Source: Coriobacteriales bacterium (GTDB taxonomy: Bacteria; Actinomycetota; Coriobacteriia; Coriobacteriales; UBA8131). Taken from it: 17,323 nucleotides of DNA. Shown here piece by piece: positions 1 through 6,322 of the stretch. The position numbers were made by a program, and so were the translations under genes. The notes under the pieces were generated by a model that did not search any database, was not told where the DNA came from, and saw only the letters and a list, made by a program, of their open reading frames with translations. Positions within the stretch are counted from its first letter, which is position 1, and the number at the start of each line of letters is the position of its first letter. The DNA is taken from NCBI GenBank assembly GCA_031272005.1, contig JAISUQ010000101.1, forward strand, positions 1 through 17,323, given 5' to 3'.

Positions 1-911
<911 letters not shown>

Positions 912-914
912 AGA

Positions 915-930
915 ACAGCCTTGCGGCTGT
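915..930 (-). other. GNRA-capped hairpin at the 16S 5' boundary
   Basis: On the minus strand the sequence is ACAGCC-GCAA-GGCTGT: a perfect 6-bp stem closed by a GCAA tetraloop. It ends only a few nucleotides before the predicted mature 16S 5' end. The position suits a pre-rRNA folding or maturation element; that role is inferred. Confidence 0.6.
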
Positions 931-1053
931 ATCAAACTGGTTTGAATCTGGTTTTTTGTCTTGGTGCCGTTGTCTGTTAATTGACCGTACACCATGACGG
1001 GTTCTCACTTGGCTTTTAAGCAATTGCTTGCTTGACAAAACATCTCAGTATCC

Positions 1054-1067
1054 AGTTTTCAAGGTGC
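1054..1067 (-). promoter_or_regulatory. boxA-like rRNA antitermination element
   Basis: The minus strand reads GCACCTTGAAAACT, close to bacterial rRNA boxA elements of the form TGyTCTTTGAAAACT. BoxA in nascent pre-rRNA binds NusB/S10 and prevents premature Rho termination of the long untranslated transcript. It sits about 100 nt after the predicted transcription start and about 150 nt before mature 16S, a usual place. The 5' half is a weaker match than the 3' half. Confidence 0.6.
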
Positions 1068-1168
1068 TGTTACTACCTCTGGCATAAAGAAGTCGGACCA
1101 CACGCTCGTCCGATTCCTCCGAATGTCCTGCGCTTTTGTCACGTAAGGTGCGCAAGACGCAAGGAGAT

Positions 1169-1197
1169 ATACTATCGTTGCTGGCCTGCGCTGTCAA
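1169..1197 (-). promoter_or_regulatory. rRNA operon promoter (perfect -35, 17-bp spacer)
   Basis: On the minus strand TTGACA (1197-1192) is followed by a 17-bp spacer and TAGTAT (1174-1169), giving transcription from about 1162. The -35 is a perfect sigma-70/SigA match and the -10 matches 4 of 6. Just upstream (1204-1230) are A-tracts, AAAA and AAAAAA on the minus strand, resembling an UP element for the alpha-CTD. A strong -35 with an A-tract upstream is typical of rRNA promoters. Only one such promoter is seen; further tandem promoters are not evident. Confidence 0.75.
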
Positions 1198-1259
1198 GAA
1201 GAATCGTCGAAGTTTTCCGAGTTTTTTCTGCCACCGGCTCTTTGCGAGCGCGGACTATA

Positions 1260-1265
1260 TATAAT
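1260..1265 (+). promoter_or_regulatory. Candidate -10 element for larE
   Basis: A perfect TATAAT lies within an alternating TATATATAAT stretch, 35 bp upstream of the larE ATG. No convincing -35 hexamer occurs at 16-18 bp, so the promoter may be weak or activator-dependent. It diverges from the rRNA promoter, with about 60 bp between the two -10 elements, so the two could compete for polymerase. Confidence 0.4.
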
Positions 1266-1300
1266 ACCCTAATACGCAAGGCAAAACAAGGCGAATTTTA

Positions 1301-2137
1301 ATGCTGATTCAATGGAGACGAGGGACTGTGGACGCTGATCTGCAACAGAAGCTGACCCGCCTGCAGGCGAACCTGGCGGGTATCGAAAGTCTGGCCGTGG
1401 CCTTCTCCGGCGGCGTGGATTCCAGCTTGCTGCTGTATCTCGCCCACCAGGCGCTGGGTGAGCGCTGCCTGGCTGTGACCGCCCGCTCCTGCTCGTTTCC
1501 TCAGCGCGAGCTGGCGGCCGCCCGGCAGTTCTGCAGCGACCGGGGTATCGAACAGCTGATTGTGGATTCGGAAGAGCTGGATATTGCCGGCTTTGCCGAT
1601 AACCCACCCGAGCGCTGCTATCTTTGTAAGAGCGAACTGTTCGCCAGGATTGCTGACGTTGCCGCAGCCCGGGGAATCTTAAGCATTGCCGAAGGCTCCA
1701 ACCTCGATGACGAAGGTGACTACCGTCCCGGCCTTCGGGCCGTCGCCGAGTGCGGCGTCTTGAGTCCACTGCGGGCCGTTGGTCTGGATAAGGCCGGCGT
1801 TCGCAGCCTTTCGCAACACTTCGGCCTGCCCACGGCTGACAAGCCCAGCTTTGCCTGCCTGGCGTCGCGCTTCCCCTATGGTGAGCGGATCACCGAAGCT
1901 GGCCTGAAGCGCGTGGAATTGGCGGAGCAGTTCCTGCTGGACAGCGGCCTGCGGCAGGTGCGGGTGCGCAGCCATGGGGAGCTGGCTCGCATCGAGGTCG
2001 ACGCTGCTGAGTTGCAACGCTTCTTTGACGCAGACTTCAGGGCGCAGGTTGATGCTGCGCTTCAGGGTTATGGCTTCAAGTTCGTGGCTCTGGATCTGGC
2101 CGGTTACCGAACCGGATCGATGAACGCTACCCTTTGA
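1301..2137 (+). CDS. larE: LarE-type ATP-dependent sulfur transferase (PP-loop), three-cysteine class
   Basis: LarE activates the carboxylates of P2CMN (pyridinium-3,5-biscarboxylic acid mononucleotide) as AMP adducts and installs sulfur, giving the nickel-pincer nucleotide cofactor used by lactate racemase and related LarA enzymes. The 278-aa protein has the PP-loop SGGVDSS (36-42), the DDEGDYRPG region (136-144), the ACLASRFPYG motif with Cys186, and a C-terminal RVRSHGELARIE / LDLAGYRTG region. It also has Cys106 and Cys109 in RCYLCKSELF, so it carries the three cysteines of [4Fe-4S]-dependent LarE proteins rather than the single sacrificial cysteine of the Lactiplantibacillus enzyme. The start is ATG at 1301 (AAGG 9 nt upstream); an in-frame GTG at 1328 after GGAG/GAGGG is an alternative. 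No larA, larB or larC is nearby, so the true substrate could differ. The 3' end overlaps the convergent LCP gene by 11 bp. Confidence 0.88.
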   Translation: MLIQWRRGTVDADLQQKLTRLQANLAGIESLAVAFSGGVDSSLLLYLAHQALGERCLAVTARSCSFPQRELAAARQFCSDRGIEQLIVDSEELDIAGFADNPPERCYLCKSELFARIADVAAARGILSIAEGSNLDDEGDYRPGLRAVAECGVLSPLRAVGLDKAGVRSLSQHFGLPTADKPSFACLASRFPYGERITEAGLKRVELAEQFLLDSGLRQVRVRSHGELARIEVDAAELQRFFDADFRAQVDAALQGYGFKFVALDLAGYRTGSMNATL

Positions 2138-3644
2138 AGTCGCCGCCGACCACAACCAGCACGTCTCCCTCAAAGACATAGTAGCCCTCGGAAGGGATGA
2201 CCCGTCCATAGCCGATGCGGGCCTTGATGTCTTCGGCAGCAGCCAGGTCCTCCTCATCGCGATAGATGATCAGCGTCTCCTCGTAGACGAAGGAGTTGGT
2301 GTTGCCGATCTCGCCCTGCTGGTAGCCGGCCAGGGCCAGCATGTCCGAGACGCTGGTGGCTGAGCCGGCGATGCCGTAGCCGTTGCGTACATCGACCAGA
2401 TACTGGCTGGTGTCGATACCGGTGCCGGCGCCGCCGGTAGCGTCGGTGGTATTGGCATATCCCGGTGCGTAGGAGTCGGGCATCACACCGGCCAGGGAGG
2501 AGTCCTGCAACTCGGGATACTCGCCGTCCTTGACGGCGGTAATCAGCTGGTTCCAGGAATAGGTGTCGGCGATGACATAGGAGATCTCATTGCGGGTCTC
2601 GGTGTAGGAGGGCACCGTGTAGGTATGGATGTCGTTGGCCTTCATGCCGCGCAGCAGTTTGGCGTAGTTGACGATCTCATCCGCGCTCATATTGGTGTAG
2701 GTCATGTTGGCGATGTTGTTGACGGTGGTGATGATGGTGGCGATGTCGGCGTTGAGCACCTTCTGGGCCAGGGCCTGGAGGAAGGTGCGCTGGTTGGCCT
2801 GGCGCTGGTAGTCGCCGTTGGCGAAGTTGCGGGAGCGGACAAAGGCCAGGGCGTGCTCGCCGTCGAGGGTTTGCTGGCCGGCGTAGACATCGACGTAGCC
2901 GACGTGGTAGTCACCGACGATGTCTACCGGCACATCGACCTCCACCCCGCCGACGTCATCGACCAGCTGGGCAAAACGGTCGAAGTTGACCTGGGCGAAA
3001 TAGGAGATGTCCACGCCGGCGAAGTTCTCGACCGTGCGGATCATCAATGCGGGGCCGGAGCTGTCCTCATCCGCATAGCCGGCCACATAGTCATCGTGGG
3101 CCAACATGCCATAGAAGTAGGCGGCGTTGATCTTATCCTGCCCGACTCCGGGGATGGTCACCAGGGTGTCGCGCGGGATGGAGATCATCGCCACCTGCTT
3201 GTTGTTGGGGTCGACGCGCACCAGGATAATGGTATCAGCGCGAGCATAGCCTTCATCCTCCGGACGCTCGTCGGTACCCAGGAGCAGCATGTAGAAGGGG
3301 TCCTCGGGAATCGGCGGCTCCTCCAGGATGCCTTCATAGACACCGCTGTTGAAGTCGGTCTTGTTGCCCTGGAAGTCGGTTCCCAGCTTGCTGTTGATAA
3401 TCAGGGCAAAGGCGGCCACGCCCACCAGGCTGGCGATGACCAGCGAGGCGACGACCACGATGCTGATGGTCAGGATCCGCTTCTTGCGGACCCGCTTCTT
3501 GCGGATCTGGGCGTAGGCATCGGAGGCCCGGTTGCGGGAGAGTTTGCGTAATTCGCGATTGGCCTCAGCTCGCGCCGAGACCAGGTTGATCTCGTTATTC
3601 TGAATGGACTTGCTGGTGCGGATGCTTTTCGCTCTTGACGCCAT
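2127..3644 (-). CDS. LytR-CpsA-Psr (LCP) family cell-wall glycopolymer ligase
   Basis: LCP proteins transfer undecaprenyl-pyrophosphate-linked glycopolymers onto peptidoglycan (or, in some actinobacteria, onto proteins) on the outer face of the membrane. The 505-aa protein has a basic cytoplasmic N-terminus (1-55), one membrane segment (about 57-84), an LCP domain (about 115-345) and a C-terminal LytR_C-like domain (about 415-505, beginning VDVRNGYGIAGSA). Visible LCP signatures are ADTIILVRVD (136-145), SIPRDT (155-160), KINAAY (171-176), and FVRSRN with the following DYQRQ (268-282), which supply the Arg/Asp residues that bind the lipid pyrophosphate. The linker at about 380-412 is Gly/Ser/Thr-rich. 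The ATG is preceded by AGGAG, 10 nt upstream. It follows murA by 167 bp and probably has its own promoter. Confidence 0.93.
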   Translation of the reverse strand: MASRAKSIRTSKSIQNNEINLVSARAEANRELRKLSRNRASDAYAQIRKKRVRKKRILTISIVVVASLVIASLVGVAAFALIINSKLGTDFQGNKTDFNSGVYEGILEEPPIPEDPFYMLLLGTDERPEDEGYARADTIILVRVDPNNKQVAMISIPRDTLVTIPGVGQDKINAAYFYGMLAHDDYVAGYADEDSSGPALMIRTVENFAGVDISYFAQVNFDRFAQLVDDVGGVEVDVPVDIVGDYHVGYVDVYAGQQTLDGEHALAFVRSRNFANGDYQRQANQRTFLQALAQKVLNADIATIITTVNNIANMTYTNMSADEIVNYAKLLRGMKANDIHTYTVPSYTETRNEISYVIADTYSWNQLITAVKDGEYPELQDSSLAGVMPDSYAPGYANTTDATGGAGTGIDTSQYLVDVRNGYGIAGSATSVSDMLALAGYQQGEIGNTNSFVYEETLIIYRDEEDLAAAEDIKARIGYGRVIPSEGYYVFEGDVLVVVGGDFKG

Positions 3645-3650
3645 TGGTAA

Positions 3651-3664
3651 CTGACTCCTGTCAG
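3651..3664 (-). promoter_or_regulatory. Shine-Dalgarno in the loop of a small hairpin (LCP gene)
   Basis: The minus strand reads CTGAC-AGGA-GTCAG: a perfect 5-bp stem whose 4-nt loop is the core of the ribosome binding site, followed by the ATG about 10 nt later. A loop-presented SD may keep the site open or serve as a protein target. The stem is short and could be chance. Confidence 0.45.
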
Positions 3665-3734
3665 AATATTAGTCGCTCACCGCCGGATGGAATGGATATG
3701 CTGTCTCTCCGGCCTGCTGCCCTACAAAAGCTAT

Positions 3735-3743
3735 ATTATGGCA
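3735..3743 (-). promoter_or_regulatory. Candidate extended -10 promoter for the LCP gene
   Basis: On the minus strand TGC precedes CATAAT (3740-3735), a TGn-extended -10 with 5 of 6 matches, inside an AT-rich island (about 3725-3811) that stands out in GC-rich DNA. No -35 is convincing at 17 bp. Transcription would start near 3728, giving an untranslated leader of about 84 nt that includes the SD hairpin. Confidence 0.45.
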
Positions 3744-3789
3744 TATTTTTCGGCTCGGCTGTAGTCGGGTTTTCGTTTCGTAAGATTGT

Positions 3790-3811
3790 TTTCAGAATCA
3801 TTTCAGAATTG
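3790..3811. repeat. Tandem 11-bp direct repeat (two copies)
   Basis: TTTCAGAATCA and TTTCAGAATTG lie head to tail between the murA stop and the LCP promoter region; nine of eleven bases are identical. The one-helical-turn period would suit a protein binding site, but two copies may be chance. No intrinsic terminator is visible after murA. Confidence 0.5.
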
Positions 3812-5071
3812 TCAGGCCTGCTCAATATGGGCGCCGACGGCCTGCAGCTTTTCGACCAGGCCTTCATAGCCCCTCTGGATATGTTCGATGGCGCTGACTT
3901 CGGTGTAGCCATCGGCTGCCAGCCCGGCGATGACCAGGGCCGCTCCCCCGCGCAGATCCGGAGCCTGGACTGGCGCGCCGGACAGCGCGGGCACACCGGT
4001 GACAAAGGCGTTATGGCCTTCGATGCGGATATCGGCGCCCATGCGCATCAACTCAAAGGCCGTCATGAAGCGGTTCTCGAAGAGGTTCTCGATAATCAGG
4101 CTGCTGCCCCCGCCGAGGGCAGCCAGGACCATGAACTGGGCCTGGAGGTCGGTCGGGAATCCCGGGTGGGGCTGGGTCTGCAGCGTCAGGGGTTTGAGCG
4201 GTCGCTGGCGGCTGACGGTGACTTCGCAGGGACCGGTTGACACCTCCACGCCGGCTTCCTCCAGCTTGCGCAAAGCGGCTTCGAGGTGAGCCGGGTCAAC
4301 GCCGCGCACAGTCAAAGGACCGGCCAGCAGGGCGCCGGCAGCCAGATAGGTGCCGGCTTCGATGCGGTCGCCGATGGTTTGATGCCCGGCGACCGGATAC
4401 AGCCGATCCGTGCCTTCAATCTCGACAATCGGGCTGCCGGCGCCAGCGATATGGGCGCCCATGGTGGTCAGAAAGCCGGCCAGATCGACAATCTCCGGCT
4501 CACGGGCGGCATTCTCGATACGCGTGGTGCCCCGGGCGGTGGCGGCGGCCATGATCAGATTCTCGGTGGCACCGACGCTGGGTATATCCAAGACCACAGT
4601 GGCACCGCGCAGGCCCTTGGCAGCCGTGCCTTCGATGTAGCCGTGCTCGGTCTCAAACTCCACGCCCAGGGCCTCCAGGCCGAGCAGGTGCTGATCGATC
4701 TTGCGGGCGCCAATCTGGCAACCGCCGGGCATCGCCACCCGGGCCTGGCCAAACCGCCCCAGCAGCGGGCCCAGTACGGCTGTGGAGGCCCGCATCCGCG
4801 AGACCAGTTCGTAGGGAGCGTCATGACGCTGGACGCCGGACGTATCGATGCTGACCTCGTGCTCGCCGAAAACGACGCTGGCGCCGAGATACTCCAGGAC
4901 CTCGGCCATCAGCGTGACATCGGAAATCAGCGGCACATTGCTGATATGGCTGCTGCCGGGAGCGAGGATGGCCGCGGCCATCAGCTTGAGCACCGAGTTC
5001 TTGGCGCCGCTGGCGGTGATGGTGCCGGTCAGAGGGTATCCACCGGTGATTCGGATTGTTGGCGTCGACAA
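3812..5071 (-). CDS. murA: UDP-N-acetylglucosamine 1-carboxyvinyltransferase
   Basis: MurA transfers enolpyruvate from PEP to UDP-GlcNAc, the first committed cytoplasmic step of peptidoglycan synthesis. The 419-aa product has normal family length and an EPSP-synthase fold. Visible motifs are GAKN (22-25, with Lys24/Asn25), RAST (94-97), the catalytic-loop PGGCQIG with Cys118 (the fosfomycin-target cysteine), FPTDLQAQ with Asp308, and the C-terminal HIQRGYE with Arg400. Cys rather than Asp at 118 predicts fosfomycin sensitivity of the enzyme. The start is TTG at 5071 (AAGG 9 nt upstream); no in-frame ATG upstream gives a family-like N-terminus, while MSTPTIRITGGYPLTG aligns with MurA starts. 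It lies 78 bp after pta, with a strong hairpin in between. Confidence 0.96.
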   Translation of the reverse strand: MSTPTIRITGGYPLTGTITASGAKNSVLKLMAAAILAPGSSHISNVPLISDVTLMAEVLEYLGASVVFGEHEVSIDTSGVQRHDAPYELVSRMRASTAVLGPLLGRFGQARVAMPGGCQIGARKIDQHLLGLEALGVEFETEHGYIEGTAAKGLRGATVVLDIPSVGATENLIMAAATARGTTRIENAAREPEIVDLAGFLTTMGAHIAGAGSPIVEIEGTDRLYPVAGHQTIGDRIEAGTYLAAGALLAGPLTVRGVDPAHLEAALRKLEEAGVEVSTGPCEVTVSRQRPLKPLTLQTQPHPGFPTDLQAQFMVLAALGGGSSLIIENLFENRFMTAFELMRMGADIRIEGHNAFVTGVPALSGAPVQAPDLRGGAALVIAGLAADGYTEVSAIEHIQRGYEGLVEKLQAVGAHIEQA

Positions 5072-5094
5072 TATGGCCTGCCTTGCTCTGGCTC

Positions 5095-5124
5095 CAGGCC
5101 CTGGGCTGCAAGCACCAGGGCCTG
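5095..5124 (-). promoter_or_regulatory. Strong hairpin in the pta-murA gap
   Basis: A perfect 10-bp inverted repeat (CAGGCCCTGG / CCAGGGCCTG) around a 10-nt loop. On the minus strand it is followed by a purine-rich sequence leading to the murA SD, with no T-run, so it is not a standard intrinsic terminator. It could set mRNA processing or stability between pta and murA, or be an operator. Confidence 0.6.
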
Positions 5125-5149
5125 AGGCAACATGATACGCGACTAGCGA

Positions 5150-6163
5150 CTAACGGTTGGACTCCATGATAGCTTTTCTGGCCTGGGACTGCACGGCGGT
5201 GATGGCGATGACGCCGGTGATGTCTTCTGCCGAAGCTCCCCGGGACAGATCATTGACCGGCTTGGCCATGCCCTGGGTAATCGGTCCATAGGCTTCAGCC
5301 TTGGCCAGACGTTGAGCCAGCTTATAGGCGATGTTACCGCTGTTCAGATCGGGGAAGATCAGCACATTGGCCTGGCCGGCCAGCTCGTGTCCGGGGGCCT
5401 TGGAGGCGCCGATGGCCGGTACTATGGCCGCGTCCAGTTGAAACTCCCCGTCCAGCTTGAGCTCCGGGGCCAGATCGCGGGCGATGGCTGTGGCCTGCTG
5501 GACCTTTTCCACCAGTGGGCTGGAGGCGCTTCCCAGCGTGGAATAGGAGAGCATCGCCACCACCGGCTCGGCCTCGACCAGAGCCGCAAAGGAGGCGGCG
5601 GAGCTGATGGCGATATTGGCCAGCTCCTCGGCACTGGGGTTTTCGACCAGGCCGCTGTCGGCGAAGACGAAGGTGCCATTCTCACCATAGCTGCAATCCG
5701 GGACCACGATCACAAAGAATGCCGAGACCAGCTTGGCGCCTGGCGCCGTCTTGAGAATCTGCAGACTGGGGCGCAGCACATCGCTGGTGGCATGGGCGGC
5801 GCCGGCCACCATACCATCGGCTTGCCCGAGATAGACCATCAACGCGCCACAATACAGCACGTTGGCAGCCAGCTGCCAGGCTTGCTCGGTGGTCATGCCC
5901 TTGGCCTGGCGCAATTCGTAGAGCACATCGGCATAGCGCTGACGCTCGGGCCAGGTGGCCGGGTCGATGACCGTGATGCCTTCCAGGTCGGCTGAGCAGG
6001 ACTGAATGGTCGCCTCTGAAGCCAGCAGGATGACCCGGGCGATACCCAGTTTCTGGGCCTGCACGGCGGCTTCGATGGTTCGGGGGTCATCGCCTTCGGG
6101 CAAGACGATGGTCTGCAAATCGGCGGAAGCCCGCAACATGATCCGGGTGGTGAATGAACTCAT
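5150..6163 (-). CDS. pta: Phosphate acetyltransferase
   Basis: Pta interconverts acetyl-CoA plus phosphate and acetyl phosphate plus CoA, the first half of the Pta-AckA route that yields ATP by substrate-level phosphorylation in fermenting bacteria. The 337-aa protein has the usual length of short-form Pta with no N-terminal DRTGG/BioD-like extension. Motifs seen: IVLPEGDDPRT (19-29), DGMVAGAAHATSD (116-128), TFVFADSGLV (164-173), SYSTLGSASS (206-215), DAAIVPAIGASKAPGH (244-259), LIFPDLNSGNI (268-278) and KPVNDLSRG (301-309). I place the start at the ATG at 6163 because AAAGG lies 7 nt upstream; an in-frame ATG at 6190 adds nine residues but lacks a clear SD. No ackA is in the window. It diverges from the DUF975/CmpB gene. 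Confidence 0.95.
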   Translation of the reverse strand: MSSFTTRIMLRASADLQTIVLPEGDDPRTIEAAVQAQKLGIARVILLASEATIQSCSADLEGITVIDPATWPERQRYADVLYELRQAKGMTTEQAWQLAANVLYCGALMVYLGQADGMVAGAAHATSDVLRPSLQILKTAPGAKLVSAFFVIVVPDCSYGENGTFVFADSGLVENPSAEELANIAISSAASFAALVEAEPVVAMLSYSTLGSASSPLVEKVQQATAIARDLAPELKLDGEFQLDAAIVPAIGASKAPGHELAGQANVLIFPDLNSGNIAYKLAQRLAKAEAYGPITQGMAKPVNDLSRGASAEDITGVIAITAVQSQARKAIMESNR

Positions 6164-6310
6164 TTTCCGGCCTTTCTGAGATTGTGACATTGTAGTTGAT
6201 TCTCAAATTATGGGGCCTTATGATAGCCTTGGCATTGGCAATTCGCCAGACAGACGATGAACACCGGCGAAGTGCCGCTGTTGATTGCAATAGGGAGAGA
6301 CTGGGTAAGT

Positions 6311-6316
6311 TAGAAT
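6311..6316 (+). promoter_or_regulatory. Candidate -10 for leaderless transcription of the DUF975/CmpB gene
   Basis: TAGAAT (5 of 6) ends 6 bp before the ATG at 6323, so transcription would begin at or next to the A of the start codon. No SD is seen within the normal distance (GGGAGAG at 6293-6299 is too far). -35-like TTGCAA (6285-6290) is 20 bp away, longer than ideal. Leaderless mRNAs are common in Actinomycetota. Confidence 0.45.
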
Positions 6317-6322
6317 AGCAAC

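Larger units (their letters stand above)
912..1162 (-). other. 16S rRNA leader (pre-rRNA 5' transcribed spacer)
   Basis: This is the stretch between the rRNA promoter and mature 16S. It holds no plausible coding sequence. It contains a boxA-like antitermination element, a hairpin just upstream of mature 16S (915-930), an inverted repeat TCAAAC/GTTTGA at 932-945, and a 6-bp stem at 1093-1113 (TCGGAC/GTCCGA). It should also hold the 5' strand of the RNase III processing stem, but its partner downstream of 16S is outside the window, so that cannot be shown. Confidence 0.8.

Noticed and set aside
1032..1037. Plus-strand TTGACA as a -35 for larE
   Set aside because: No -10 at 16-18 bp downstream and far from the gene; it lies in the rRNA leader.
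1032..1301. Plus-strand open frame through the rRNA leader and promoter
   Set aside because: No SD, no domain; the region is explained by the rRNA leader and promoter.
2625..3551. 308-codon plus-strand open frame opposite the LCP gene
   Set aside because: Low-complexity Val/Asp/Gly/His-rich translation typical of the antisense of a GC-rich gene; the LCP frame has full family motifs.
5095..5124. Intrinsic terminator after pta
   Set aside because: The stem is strong but no T-run follows on the transcript strand, so I list it as a regulatory hairpin instead.
4286..5125. 279-codon plus-strand open frame opposite murA
   Set aside because: Antisense shadow; Gly/Ala/Asp-rich with no domain, and murA motifs are intact on the other strand.
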